Origin: Littorina saxatilis
Lineage: Eukaryota > Mollusca > Gastropoda > Littorinimorpha > Littorinidae
NCBI RefSeq assembly: GCF_037325665.1
Contig: NC_090251.1
Coordinates: 27,498,600-27,562,599 of the forward strand
Direction: 5' to 3'
DNA length: 64,000 bases
Position 1 is the stretch's first letter, and the number at the start of each line of letters is the position of its first letter. The translations under genes and the position numbers were made by a program. Under the pieces are notes generated by a model. That model ran no database searches, was not told where the DNA came from, and worked only from the letters and a program-made list of their open reading frames with translations. Positions 55,801 through 61,737 of this stretch are shown piece after piece.

Positions 55801-58100
55801 GACTTTGCTTCTGTCGCCATGACCGCTGGCCGCTTCCTTTGCACTGGTGTTGACGTCGCCATGGGACCCTGAAGGTCCTGCAGATTAGTTGTCAACAGTC
55901 GCGTCAACATTGAACTTGAACAAATGACAGCAGGTCCTGTGAACTGTGATGCCGCGTTAGAAGCAAGGGCACCTACCTCTGGTCTCACCCCCACTGAATT
56001 CTGCCCCGTCACCTGCAGATCCTGCATGGAGGGTGCCATGAGTGAAGCAAAGAGACTGCCGCTGGTAGGTGTTGAACTCACCCTCGCACCACTCCTGTCT
56101 GCAGGCAGCGCAAGGTTGATAAGAGGATTCGTGTTGCTGTGTGCAGTGAAGACATTTTCCTTGCTGGCGCCCAACCTCCTGATGGTGACACCAGCACCAG
56201 GAACTGTAACAGGCAGGTTTGGAGGTGGTGCAGTCTGCTCATTCTTCCCTGACACCTTACCTTTGTTTTTGTCTGGGAGAGACTTGGCTGGTGTTGTTTT
56301 TGCTTCGACAGGTGATGCTGCAGTTTTGTTTTCCTGCTCTCCCTCGGGTCTCATAACGACGATCCATACCTCTTTGGAATCAGGGCCGCTTTTGTTCTGT
56401 GCAAAGAACTGAGCCTGCTGAAGTTTGGCCAAGTCCTGGGACTGCTGGGAAGCTGGCTGGAGGGCTGAAAACCCAGGGAGCAAGCAGTGTGTGTTAGACA
56501 TTATGGATTTGACGATGCTGTGCGCTTCAGTCCATCCCTCCACATTCCTCTCACTGTCTCCACTATTTCAGGAACCAATCCCTGCAAACAAAAGAAAACA
56601 CAACACTGAGTGATTGACTGTGACGGACCCACACATTTCTCTATAAATGTTTTCAATTGTAGTAGGAAACACACTCTGAACCCACCTGAATTCAAACCTT
56701 TTGACAAAGACACTCAACACGGAATGATCGACATCCTTGTAAACTTTGTTTTTCTATTCCTTGATTACAGCCCTAATTTAGAAAGAATTATTTGCTACTC
56801 CTACAAAATTACATAAAGCAAACACATTCAAGCAGAAGCTAGCTCATAATATATATATATTTCTTCTTGACAATTACATACTGACCCTAATATAAAGTAT
56901 GATGGTAGATTAGTGTGGGAGTATTTTCGAACAAAATGATAAGGTGCTCCTAGTCCTACTGGAAGTGCATGGGTGGGACTGAAAAATGTCATGAATCCTG
57001 AAGAGTTTAAAGGGGGGATCTGGGGGCTCCCAGACGCTGAAGGATAGATAATTTGTATAATTAACAATAACAACCAATAAAACCACAGACATTACAAATC
57101 CGGATTTCCGGCATATATACCGGAAGAGTCCCACCCATGGAAGTGGAAGTTAGACTATTCACTGATTTGGTTCACTGTCTAAAACAGTTCAAAAGTTTGA
57201 ATACATGATCCATTGATCCACTTCGAGAAGTTCGTCAAGAACGGGCGCTGTGTCAACACCACATCAAGCTGGGACAATGGTAACTAAGTTCGGAAATTGA
57301 AACTGAAAGCACAGCACAGCATCCGTTCTTTACAAACTTCTCAAAGTTGGTAAGTAGTGATGGTTTTGATTTTTTTTTTACTTGCACTTGTTGAAGTGAA
57401 AGCTTAAATCATTTTTGTTTGTGTCTGACTCTTGAGCCTCATAGTCATAGTCATACGTTCGTGACACTGATTGATAGTCATATGTTCCACCCACCCCACC
57501 CAAAATCTACTGTTTTAATTCTTCACCCCTTCCTTCTCCTCACCCCATCCCTACTTCAGTACTTGGTCTGCCTTTTGTCACTCTTAAATTGTGACTGATT
57601 TTTTTTGTCTCGGAAGTTGGAGAGGGTTTGGGAATGAGATGTAGTGGTGAGTGACACTGATAGTACTACTAAGTACAGTTACTAGTAAATACTAGATTTG
57701 CTTTGAAAGTTTATGGGAATAGGGTGTGAAAAAGTGGCATTGCAAGTGCAAACAGATGTCACAATCTATATTATGTTTGTTTTGTCGCCACTTAATCTGC
57801 ACAAAATCCTTGTTTGATCATACTCATTCCATAGACTCATAGTAGTTTTCCCTGACTGGCTCAGTCACCCATGAATAAAATTATCCGGCTGAGGGACATT
57901 GACAATCTCATCGAGCATTTTTATCCACAAAGAGAAACGCGTTCACTAAAACATGAGAAGTCTCGTCGAAATCGGTACACACAGTAGCAGTAGCTCACAC
58001 CTTGAAAAAGAATGTGAAAGGATGTAACGCAACACTTACTGCTCAGAAATATTGATCTCCGGAGACGTTCAACTTCATTGCGTTCAGGGACGGTCGACAT
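23469..58100 (-). CDS. foxm1: FoxM-type forkhead transcription factor, about 2,019 aa
   Basis: Exons: 58100-58040, 56464-55172, 47205-47021, 45153-44995, 43498-43384, 41112-40930 and 27532-23469. Together they are 6,060 nt with every phase matching. The winged-helix domain spans exons 4-5 (KPPFKYKDLIEMALLSTP...FTFFKRHEKCGFWQ | NAIRHNLSSNDCFVRS...HWTLDT). NAIRHNLS is recognition helix 3. FoxM placement rests on NTSLTKMVWLKDF upstream of the domain (FOXM1 NNSLSNIQWLRKM) and GRRKQNLC...ETELIITGSEW downstream (FOXM1 SRRKQHLL...EPELLFSEG), with many S/T-P sites. FOXM1 drives S/G2/M genes. The protein is over twice the vertebrate length (human about 760), because of the 1,350-residue tail. FoxN is the main alternative family. 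Exon 1 is the least certain; an alternative start is ATG 56501. Confidence 0.75.
23672..23765. repeat. 42-bp tandem repeat inside FoxM coding sequence
   Basis: Two identical 42-bp units encode a 14-residue repeat (PNQAVSVLSGNGFA twice). Degenerate relatives lie on either side (VPNQAVNAPCGNSFAP, PNQIVDL). The length is a multiple of three, so the frame is kept. Confidence 0.9.
29202..29850. repeat. Direct repeat within element H, copy 1
   Basis: Starts 'gtgtgtaacctctttcattg' and ends '...gcatggtgagtg.gttcact'. It matches 30454-31075 at high identity with small indels; the offset is about 1.25 kb. Confidence 0.85.
30113..30476 (-). pseudogene. Pogo/Tigger-like transposase C-terminus with terminal repeat
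   Basis: The minus frame 30476-30213 ends ...SSATQTSLFSFFKKI, a tail style seen in Tigger/jerky transposases. It is followed on the same strand by an end matching TACAGTGGAACCCCTCTCTA, a pogo-type terminal repeat. Only the tail of the protein is left. Confidence 0.45.
30454..31075. repeat. Direct repeat within element H, copy 2
   Basis: Second copy of the 29202-29850 segment. Confidence 0.85.
31968..32300. other. FoxM intron spacer
   Basis: AT-rich, nothing recognised. Confidence 0.5.
32990..33930 (-). CDS. DIRS tyrosine recombinase region
   Basis: Carries the SSVYASHWKSWATWC N-terminal SAM-like region and the catalytic-core start (FLLLVATARRGSEIHAL, with the conserved arginine), as in DIRS recombinases. 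It overlaps the RT region in another frame. Confidence 0.82.
33853..35745 (-). CDS. DIRS reverse transcriptase and RNase H region
   Basis: RT motifs include WRPVLDLSLLN, SIDLTDAYFHI, LPFGLSLAPWVF and RAYLDDWLVL (catalytic YLDD). The RNase H part has LFTDASLMGWGAH and LFTDNTTVAAYLNKQGG. The order is that of DIRS1-type elements. Confidence 0.92.
   Translation of the reverse strand: MMAGGPSRALSHWAALVHSQWIVGVVGSGFRLLWGERKAPLSRRLPGFKPPSSPEARSVLQAEIVALVQKGAVERVIDHTSLGFYGRLFAVPKASGAWRPVLDLSLLNTYLRTIRFRMETPASVRDSLRPGDWATSIDLTDAYFHILVHPSDRKWLRFRWDSQVYQFRALPFGLSLAPWVFTMVVRQLCALVRSQGIRLRAYLDDWLVLNQSQSGCSSHTQAVLRQAHQLGFSINRTKSELVPSQTFTYLGMSFCTVTWTVQPSQRRVDKLQAIIRATLSLPRASLRTLASILGQMESMALLVPLGRVHKRPLQLALKPYVDSACVDWDVLIPLQGWFQSATLPWLDTAWVCRGVPIVLPPPDTDLFTDASLMGWGAHTDRQTASGLWSAEQSHWHINLLELEAVALALAEFRPSLHAKHVRLFTDNTTVAAYLNKQGGSRSPSLSGRTCEILTWCWQHQITLSARYLPGSLNTLADALSRSDRVLQSEWTITHGALLRLWALVPKPLVDLFATRFSKRLPIFVSPFPDPEAWQTDALAFPWTGLQAYAFPPFQLLGRVIRKAEMEGPDLLLVAPLWPSQAWFPDLLRLAQGPPIPLALARGELVQPRTGIPHEDPSFLKLHVWKLSGLL
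36060..38024 (-). CDS. DIRS Gag-like region
   Basis: A 654-codon frame, low in recognisable domains, starting with a basic stretch (DKKRGKGDAKGRIKAK) and serine/proline rich. Its position ahead of the RT matches the Gag slot of DIRS elements. Treated as part of an old mobile element. Confidence 0.7.
   Translation of the reverse strand: MCCVFCALVIMADSDKKRGKGDAKGRIKAKSSSDKPLPKSSPLVLVSDKDRNVLLSVPISAPVSLNAGGQPSIPVTSVSVSAHPVAVSSAGQADMVSSILSSLVPEIRSLVRDELQRATPALSSPLSSAVGGVHSLASFVCLSETPARDVCSLSSSTALAWSTDGKSNCSAGSSEATGRSLLGNSSWSQARYLQTSCQSGYAARPSSDRITSRAGTEQGRLPLAEVAFPGFPGNEGQSGTPTKVPAGVDCGLAFRPPGFRPQSSQQTFPLYAVPSAAFPASPGFPSLSHTAPTRMSVGERPGTSFELPGQSSTHLPSATSTTGSVPAAMVAASSGSVFPVDQDMSQDAFRLTGSPVSGLPAQHHAAGSVDYDRAASLDYADTQSVVSEASRSGFPSQLRLALEDAAEVTSRYFAEGAVALPTSASAAPSAMADFRYEKDDASRFRFAESPSVAYQLSQVLARPSPAGRSQPGISVPLLVPYGPAPELARAWLASDTQASSFVPTHHKKFTLPKTGRSWLAPFALPRAPLQVTPELASLLAKPIKSDSGVVLPDHTLMASEEISRQLLELASISETLLRSLTRAMTETLDPFVLAVEQDADDISTLLSALARVNEEQMKLSAMQYAHSVMSRRDLFWVTLSSRTRLLVTHCGRLP
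38752..38938. mobile_element. Short pogo-like MITE in the hAT element
   Basis: CAGTGGAACCCCCTATTCAA at the left and GGGTCCACTG at the right, with TA before the left end. The right flank is not a perfect TA. Confidence 0.45.
39142..39825 (-). CDS. hAT deletion-derivative protein, 227 aa
   Basis: The open frame starts MATATNTDTEDF about 320 bases inside the hAT end. It has a basic PSKKKKLG stretch and a BED-like zinc finger (CTVCNTDFSVKHSG..DCNRHKKSTSH). The usual pre-core segment follows (AMICHIIADANLPIATADKL), then directly the hAT C-terminal dimerisation region (IPHSSAHCERVFSCVKKNRT, ASLADNTLESLLVV). The whole catalytic core is missing, but the frame is kept across the junction. Such a product keeps DNA-binding and dimerisation parts and could act as a repressor, as KP does for P elements. 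It could also be an inert remnant. Confidence 0.78.
   Translation of the reverse strand: MATATNTDTEDFGDQPPPSKKKKLGQTPSQAFLPKYHEEHPCLVSSRKGKHFAHCTVCNTDFSVKHSGLYDCNRHKKSTSHQEFKKSRPKQRKLDCFVKKPVPGKEDQDKLTFERSVTRAEAMICHIIADANLPIATADKLCRVRSCEGGFSRFLTIPHSSAHCERVFSCVKKNRTAQRASLADNTLESLLVVKSSPLGPAEAVRYLSDSTLGTLKSAYAKSLKENK
40156..40929 (-). other. FoxM intron segment
   Basis: AT-rich, with A-runs at about 40760-40790. Nothing recognised. Confidence 0.5.
40930..41112 (-). CDS. foxm1: FoxM exon 6
   Basis: After TTTTTCAG it encodes ESMSLPVMQPVVMAPGVQRS, then LVPEPVMLGSQPLVWNSALP and ending NNNAPRRT plus one base (T|GTGAGA). The phase joins to exon 7 as TCC (Ser). FOXM1 has a similarly placed 'SYLVPIQFPV' region after the domain. 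Confidence 0.82.
41195..41295. repeat. Partial MITE L
   Basis: The stretch 'ctcgctagtgattggcccct' through 'cgacagagttatttt' matches one half of 22855-23045 inverted. Confidence 0.55.
41296..41661. other. FoxM intron segment
   Basis: Nothing recognised. Confidence 0.5.
41662..43056. mobile_element. TIR element F, copy 1, with TA duplication
   Basis: Ends CCGTATTTGACGGACTACAA and the inverse, flanked by TA at 41660-41661 and 43057-43058. Without the B insertion it is about 690 bp. Same family as 27562-31967. Confidence 0.9.
42054..42755 (+). repeat. Repeat B copy 1, nuclear-receptor half-site rich
   Basis: Inserted in element F. It begins caagaagggcaaagcccata, then gactcacatgc, and ends gcacgtgagtcaaa, giving short inverted ends. 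It contains several TGACCTTGA/TCAAGGTCA motifs, some as TGACCTTGACCTTGA (AGGTCA direct repeat without spacer). A cggacgg tract precedes the end. Confidence 0.85.
43062..43325 (-). mobile_element. tRNA-derived SINE beside FoxM exon 5
   Basis: The minus strand head GGCAGCTCAGTTGGTAGA and GGTTTGAATCC act as A and B boxes. The body runs to about 43062. It ends about 60 bases from exon 5. Not a tRNA gene: the fold is imperfect and a SINE body follows. Confidence 0.7.
43384..43498 (-). CDS. foxm1: FoxM exon 5: recognition helix and wing 1
   Basis: Encodes NAIRHNLSSNDCFVRSTTQK, then RHWTLDTTLSTRGCERKL plus one base. NAIRHNLS is the forkhead DNA-recognition helix and HWTLD the wing strand. Phase 0 acceptor, CTCG|GTGAGT donor. 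Confidence 0.92.
43499..44237 (-). other. FoxM intron segment
   Basis: AT-rich sequence with a C-run at 43892 and a hairpin-like 'cggcggaca' repeat around 44010-44090 (gcggacacttttgc, ggcggaaatttgcc, cggcggacaattccc). It resembles a hAT-type end (gcatggga...tcccatgcc at 43800 and 44084). Unassigned. Confidence 0.4.
44238..44973 (+). repeat. Repeat B copy 2, 21 bases from FoxM exon 4
   Basis: Same family as 42054-42755 with very high identity. Perfect 11-base inverted ends GACTCACATGC/GCATGTGAGTC. It ends 21 bases from the splice donor of exon 4. Confidence 0.9.
44995..45153 (-). CDS. foxm1: FoxM exon 4: first half of the forkhead domain
   Basis: Encodes VETLRKPPFKYKDLIEMALL, then STPTLTMTSREIRTWFVKNF and TFFKRHEKCGFWQ. 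It aligns with FOXM1 RPPYSYMAMIQFAINSTERK...IYTWIEDHFPYFKHIAKPGWK. One extra residue (F) precedes the conserved W next to the intron. Both borders phase 0. Confidence 0.92.
45154..45451 (-). other. FoxM intron with CA microsatellite
   Basis: CA-rich from about 45303 to 45445; otherwise nothing. Confidence 0.6.
45456..46458 (+). mobile_element. piggyBac-type element, internally deleted
   Basis: TTAA on both sides (45452-45455, 46459-46462). Ends GCCTTTCGCTTCCG and the inverse-like CGGAAGTCAAGGGG. A perfect palindrome ccgaccgcgc/gcgcggtcgg lies at about 45467-45492. It carries the N-terminal part of a transposase. A ~95-bp segment starting 'acatatatgtttctttcc' is repeated at 45977 and 46346. 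Confidence 0.8.
45670..45966 (+). pseudogene. piggyBac transposase N-terminus
   Basis: MANRRYTVEEAVRILMDIPG, then an acidic DESEDE...ESDESESDNDDF stretch and an arginine/glycine-rich GRGRGRRGQGRGGRGG stretch. RRxTVEEA plus an acidic run is the usual start of piggyBac-like transposases. The catalytic part is absent. Confidence 0.65.
46459..46660. promoter_or_regulatory. Cluster of CRE-like TGACGTCA sites
   Basis: Two TGACGTCA-type palindromes and one TTGACGTCG lie within about 35 bases (46507-46545). An inverted repeat gggtggcga...tcgccaccc follows at about 46606-46645. Whether this is a regulatory element or part of a repeat cannot be told. Confidence 0.35.
46661..47020 (-). other. FoxM intron segment
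   Basis: Nothing recognised. Confidence 0.5.
47021..47205 (-). CDS. foxm1: FoxM exon 3
   Basis: Encodes DDGELNTSLTKMVWLKDFAL, then KKKPVVTDPLFSAEG...RPNKVFCICRSQSGWQPE. SLTKMVWL is the conserved Fox M/N motif upstream of the forkhead. Acceptor GTTGCAG, donor GAG|GTACTG. Confidence 0.88.
47834..47873. repeat. Perfect 17-bp hairpin
   Basis: gcactgatctaaaaata, six-base loop gtggat, then the exact inverse. Confidence 0.9.
48184..48661. mobile_element. hAT-type MITE
   Basis: Ends CAGGGTTCCTGCAG and inverse of CAGGGTTCGTACAG. Flanks ctacagcg and agtcagcg agree at five of eight bases plus. A central inverted repeat (ctattagtca...ctagtaatag) is present. Confidence 0.6.
48664..48709. repeat. (CG)n(TG)n microsatellite
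   Basis: Alternating purine-pyrimidine tract, gcgcgcgcgcgtgtgtgtg. Confidence 0.95.
48710..49626. other. Unassigned sequence with internal repeat
   Basis: A segment ending 'ttggtgtgtagat.gattaca' occurs at about 49390-49425 and 49560-49595, suggesting a degenerate ~165-bp repeat with a C-run at 49490. No family recognised. Confidence 0.4.
49627..49863 (+). mobile_element. SINE 3' part with ATTG tail
   Basis: Two successive tail versions ('tgcgccttgaatatgtgcgc' and 'tgcgcttagaactgtaccca...gcgcgatataagcctc') end in attgattgattg. No head present. Confidence 0.55.
49875..50832. mobile_element. MITE A with repeat B inside
   Basis: Near-perfect inverted ends of about 45 bases (agaatactacatggcttgct...acacgagttg and inverse). 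Without B it is about 140 bp. Confidence 0.82.
49925..50740 (-). repeat. Repeat B copy 3
   Basis: Third copy of the half-site-rich repeat, minus orientation, about 816 bp, with extra AGGTCA motifs (e.g. tgaccttgaccctgaaggtc). Confidence 0.88.
51025..51152 (+). repeat. Inverted duplicate of first exon and promoter, plus copy
   Basis: About 128 bases match 53543-53670 in inverse orientation, including the ATG (51081) and the frame MAEYSSEAMVTHASRQFVEE. Here no splice donor follows. Confidence 0.85.
51517..51942 (-). pseudogene. Open frame of unknown origin
   Basis: 142 codons, e.g. GLEIKAEIEGTVKEATKLGN and NPDLLEDLDRPSELVNGMVL. It looks protein-like and follows the model at 51963-53613 on the same strand, but with no clear junction. 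Possibly the decayed continuation of that gene. I do not recognise it. Confidence 0.35.
51963..53613 (-). CDS. Possible two-exon small gene or transposon gene remnant
   Basis: Exon 53613-53538 encodes MAEYSSEAMVTHASRQFVEE plus IKPIL and ends CTTG|GTAAGTG. Exon 52123-51963 begins after TGTTACAG and gives DDAHFQQMKSAFTLTATGRG, then RPPKLQLVPLTNKLLL...DWSDLV and a stop. The phases match (G+AT = D), giving about 78 residues. RGRPPK resembles an AT-hook. Element M lies in the intron. Family unknown; the inverted copy of exon 1 suggests a mobile origin. Confidence 0.4.
52193..52956. mobile_element. TIR element M with 8-bp duplication
   Basis: Ends GGCTACCAGTAAGTTCGTCA and near-inverse, flanked by accatgaa at 52185-52192 and 52957-52964. 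The inside is (GA)n, CA-rich sequence and three copies of a 'cccgagatctactcattg' unit. Superfamily undecided (hAT or Merlin-like by duplication length). Confidence 0.85.
52554..52625. repeat. (GA)n microsatellite
   Basis: Uninterrupted gaga run; further GA tracts at 52333-52376, 52755 and 52847-52880. Confidence 0.97.
53543..53670 (-). repeat. Inverted duplicate of first exon and promoter, minus copy
   Basis: Partner of 51025-51152; this copy has the GTAAGTG donor. Confidence 0.85.
53671..54319. other. Right part of the hAT-like element
   Basis: Short frame at 53917-54138 (MNETIFRKYNAERETPQKVE...) without recognised domain. Subterminal 'caaatgtcctat' and 'ggacatttgtcctatagg' motifs near the end. 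Confidence 0.4.
54334..55171 (-). other. FoxM intron segment
   Basis: Contains CA runs and a C-run near 54846; nothing recognised. Confidence 0.5.
55172..56464 (-). CDS. foxm1: FoxM exon 2: N-terminal region
   Basis: Encodes LQPASQQSQDLAKLQQAQFF ... VWIVVMRPEGEQENK ... VTIRRLGASKENVFT ... NSQ and one base (CAAG|GTATTC). Serine/threonine/proline rich, with TPTFGVATPSFGVATP as a small internal duplication. The acceptor GGGTTTTCAG at 56466 fits exon 1 in phase. If it is not used, the frame starts at ATG 56501 (MSNTHCLLPGFSALQ). Confidence 0.85.
56465..58039 (-). other. FoxM intron 1, with a possible alternative 5' exon
   Basis: A strong acceptor (TTTTGTTTGCAG at 56583) could open a 5' untranslated exon ending in the ATG at 56501. 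The frame GLVPEIVETVRGMWRDGLKR there stops and does not join exon 2. On the plus strand AAGTTG|GTAAGTAG near 57350 could be the donor of a divergent transcript. Confidence 0.4.
58040..58100 (-). CDS. foxm1: FoxM candidate exon 1
   Basis: Encodes MSTVPERNEVERLRRSIFLS plus one base before A|GTAAGTG. Phase 1 matches the exon 2 acceptor (A+CC = Thr). No homology to known FoxM starts, so placement depends on splice logic. Confidence 0.5.
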
Positions 58101-59645
58101 TTTGCATTCTAAACGTTAGAAGTTAAAACTTCGAAAGACATCCAAATGTGCTCATTTGAAAAGACTGGCGACTGTTGGTGGATTACCACACTTTCAGTAC
58201 ATATTTTAAACACATGATGTACGAATTTTCTTCAATTGTTAGGGCCACAAGTATAAAATATTGCCAAGAAGTTCTATCAGGATATCACATGGCCATGTTG
58301 ACTGTTTCAAACTTAGCGGCTGCGCAGAATCGACCAATAATTCACTTTCCGCCATCGTAAAAAGTTTGCTACGAGAGCTGCGATTGGATGAACCTTGACC
58401 CCAAATCGTCTGGGGTCTTCAAACCCAACAGCTTCGGGTATTGGGCTACCCGAGACTATGTGTATAACACGCGGCACAGCTGTCAATGTCATGCAACATC
58501 GTCGTCGTCATCGTCGTTGATTGTTGCATTCGATAAGCTTACTGACAAGATATATTTTCAGACTCCTGAATCCACGTGTTTCTCAGGCTGTTGTGAGCCG
58601 GTGTCGGGGGAGTTTGGGGGTAGTGTCATAGTGCGAAACCAGACGATTTGTCGCGTCACTGTGAGACCATGCCACAGAGACACATGCCACTGAAGCGCTG
58701 ATAACTAGTTTGTTTTCTTGGGAACAAGTTTCCTTTTGTTCTTGGTAGTTGTTCTCTCTTTAGTAAATAGTCAGGCCTAATTAGAGCGAATAAGCAAAAA
58801 TTAAAAGTACAGAACAACAACTCAGTGGTTCATACCTGAAATGTATCACATTGGGGCGATGAGAGACAGTTTTTTTGGCTAGATATTATCACTTTAACTA
58901 TGCCAAGTTAACACAGACGGTCACACTTTTTAATTAAATAGGAAATTCCAGCTGCTACACTGCATCAGACCTTTGTATGTACAATGTCAATTTGTCAATC
59001 ACGGGGGTCTACCAGTCGACCCAAAGACTGAGATAATTGCCTGTAGGTGGAGTTCCTGCAGACGTTTTCCCTGTATACAGGGAATCCCCTCGGGTGGAGT
59101 TCCTGTAGGAAAAATATATTTCCATTTCGGGATAGCACTAATAATATAGCTGAGGATGGGTGATGCTAATCAGAATTTACACTAATTAATAGCAAGTGTG
59201 TCAACCAGTAAGATTCAGACATGAGGATGGGTGTTGCTGGGCCCAAACCCCGCGGACTATGTTCAAAGTGATCACATACCGCAGTCATCACGTCACTGAG
59301 GGCACAAGGCCCGCAGGTAAGAATATATCCTACTAGATGACAATTAGAAATCTACAGGCAAATTCGACAGCATAAAAGAATGTTTGCGCTAAAAATGGGT
59401 CCGCCTTTGTACGTATCTAAAAAGTTATTATTCATTCTTGATTTTGATAGTTTAAGTCCCGAATTGTATGTCAGTAGATATAAACTACTATTGTTATCTT
59501 AATCGTATTTAAAAATTGGCATTGAGTAATAAAGTCTTCTTAGAATTTACGTAAAAGTAAAAAGATTTGGTAAAAAAATCAAGGGAAGCTACTCGGTACC
59601 CACGCCAACCAGCATCGAGATGGAATGTTTGAAGACTGAATTTTG
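58101..59645. other. Upstream of FoxM, intergenic
   Basis: The FoxM promoter should lie just above 58100. A cysteine-rich plus frame at 58388-58693 has no support. Around 59045-59105 'ggtggagttcctg.ag' occurs twice around the palindrome ccctgtatacaggg. No repeat family named. Confidence 0.4.
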
Positions 59646-59731
59646 TACATTTAGTAAAGTTTTGACTAATGTTTTAACATAAACGGCCGGGGAATCGAGA
59701 CGAGGGTGGTGGTGGTGGTGGTGGTGGTGTT

Positions 59732-59785
<54 letters not shown>

Positions 59786-59850
59786 TGTGTGTGGGTGTGT
59801 GTGGGTGTGCCGTGTGTGTATGTGTGTGTGTGTGTGTACGAGTGGCCAAA
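59646..59850 (-). repeat. Repeat D end fragment and (GGT)n/(GT)n microsatellite
   Basis: 'acatttagtaaagttttgac...atcgagacgagggt' is the D terminus in inverse orientation, followed by (ggt)n and (gt)n at 59706-59845. Confidence 0.8.
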
Positions 59851-60007
59851 AAGGTCATAACAAATCATCAAGCCAGCCAACTCTATGTCTGCCTATTTTT
59901 TGCTGCCACGCTCACAGGCAGATGGTTTGATCCATGTTTGTTTATTCTTTCTTTAGTGAACATTCTCTCAGTTAAAACTTTATATTTACTAATTTTCCAC
60001 TGAGTTT

Positions 60008-60098
60008 CAAGCGAGCAGAGTGGCCGCGGGGATAAGAGCGACAGTATTCAAAAATTGTCAACTCCCAAGTCGTGGATTCGAATCCCACTGCGGTCAAT
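60008..60098 (+). mobile_element. tRNA-like SINE head
   Basis: gcgagcagagtggccgcggg and gattcgaatccc act as A and B boxes. The length and stem pairing do not fit a tRNA gene. GT-rich sequence follows. Confidence 0.5.
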
Positions 60099-60244
60099 AT
60101 TTCTGTGCGTGTTTGTGTGTCTGTACGTGTGTATCCCGACCGCTGCAAGACTGGTGCCAGCTTGATGTGCGAGTGTGTGTATGTGTGTGGGTGTGTGCGG
60201 GTGTGTGTGTGTGTGCGTGTGGGTATGGATTCCAGACCAGTGCC

Positions 60245-61065
60245 AAGAGTGGGATGCAAGAGTGAGCTGAGTGGTGGTTTCAGCCCGGCCGATGCCAGAG
60301 TGAGAGTTGTGGTGCCAGAGTGAGAGTGGTGGTGCGAGAGTGAGAGTGCCAGACCGGTTCCAGAGTGAGAGTGGTGGTGCCAGAGTGAGAGTTGTGGTGC
60401 CAGAGTGAGACTATGATGAATGAGAGTGGTGGTGCCAGAGTGAGAGTGGTGGTGCCAGACTAGGTGGCAGAGTGAGAATGGTGGTGCCAGAGTGAAAGTG
60501 GTTGTGCCAGAGTGAAAGTGGTTGTGCCAGAGTGAGAATGGTGGTGCCAGAATAAGAGTGGTGATGCCAGACCGTTGTCAGAGGGAGAGTGGTGGTGCCA
60601 GAGTGAGAGGCCAGGTAGGTGCCAGAGTGAGAGTGGTGGTGCCAGGGTGAGAGTGTTGATGCCAGACCGGTGCCAGAGGGAGAGTGGTGGTGCCAGAGTG
60701 AGAGGCCACGTAGGTGCCAGACTGAGAGTGGTGGTGCCAGGGTGAGAGTGTTGATGCCAGACCGATGCCAGAGGGAAAGGGGTGGTGCCAGGGTGTCAGG
60801 GTGACAGTGGTGGTGCCAGGGTGAGAGTGTTGATGCCAGACCGGTGCCAGAGGGAGAGTGGTGGTGCCAGAGTGAGAGTGGTGGTTCCAGACCGGGAGTG
60901 GTGGTGCTGGTGTGTGTGTGCATGAGTGGGAGTGGTGGTGCCAGAATGAGAGTGGTGTTTCCAGACCGGCTGTGGATGAGTGGGGGTGCTGGTGTTTGTG
61001 TGTGTGTGTGTGTGACATTTCCATCGTGTGTGCGCATGAGTGTGAGTGGTGTTGCCAGAGTGAGA
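60245..61065. repeat. 20-bp minisatellite (gccagagtgagagtggtggt)
   Basis: About 40 variant units over 0.8 kb, with a higher-order pattern of 'gttgatgccagaccggtgcc' and 'gaggccacgtaggtgcc' inserts repeating about every 125 bases. It creates repetitive frames on both strands, none a gene. Confidence 0.93.
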
Positions 61066-61722
61066 GTTGACTGTATGTTCGGCGTGCGTGTGATTGTTAT
61101 TTTTCGCAAAGATGGTAGTTGTTCTATGTTTCATGTGAACACACACACAGAGGCAAACAGTGCTGAGTTTTCGCTAGCAATTTTCCACATTTTATAGATA
61201 AGTACTTTCTTTTAAAGGTACAGTACCTCTAGATAGTCTATATATATTTTGGTGTATGCCTTCATAGATTCGTGTCAAATTGTATGTATAATGGCATCCT
61301 TGCAAATACATATATACATTTACAGGGTTAGCACGTTCTTTAAAACTTAAAAAAAGATTCTTCTTCCTAAAAAGATTGTAAACTGAAATTAATGTACCTA
61401 TTTGTAAAATATGCTGCGAGACTGGAAGTTTGTCAATTTTATCCTGAGTTTATATACTTACAAATGGCTGATATTGTTATTTGATGCAGTTTTAATTTGT
61501 CCTATATTTAAGGCCCTTACAGGTCTTTGCAAAGATTTTACATTTTAGAGGCAAAATGCTATGCGAACCCTGATATAGTAAAACAAAATCCACAGCCTAT
61601 AGTTGCTCCCTGTACGGAAGTAAAAATTGCTTGCTCAATACATTTTGAATCAAACACCCATATCAACGTGCGGCATTAATGTAGGCTGTTCAATGTTGGT
61701 ATGTGTCCAAGTGGAAGGATGC
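61066..61722. other. AT-rich intergenic sequence
   Basis: Nothing recognised, apart from 'ttaaaggtacagtacc' near 61215, which resembles the end of a TTAA element without a partner. Confidence 0.4.
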
Positions 61723-61737
61723 ATTTACCTTATGGAC

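Noticed and set aside
55180-56412. Two long plus-strand frames opposite FoxM exon 2
   Set aside because: Antisense shadows; the minus strand has matching splice phases.
58388-58693. 101-codon cysteine-rich frame
   Set aside because: No signal peptide, no splice context, and a serine run from a CGT microsatellite; not supportable.
59589-60323. H/T- and V/C-rich frames on both strands
   Set aside because: Products of GT/CA microsatellites.
60245-61065. Possible CRISPR array
   Set aside because: Units are contiguous and variable, without unique spacers, and the genome is eukaryotic.
60411-61109. 232-codon minus frame with HHHS/LAPPLSLW repeats
   Set aside because: It runs through a 20-bp minisatellite that happens to lack stops; three frames are open, as expected for such repeats.
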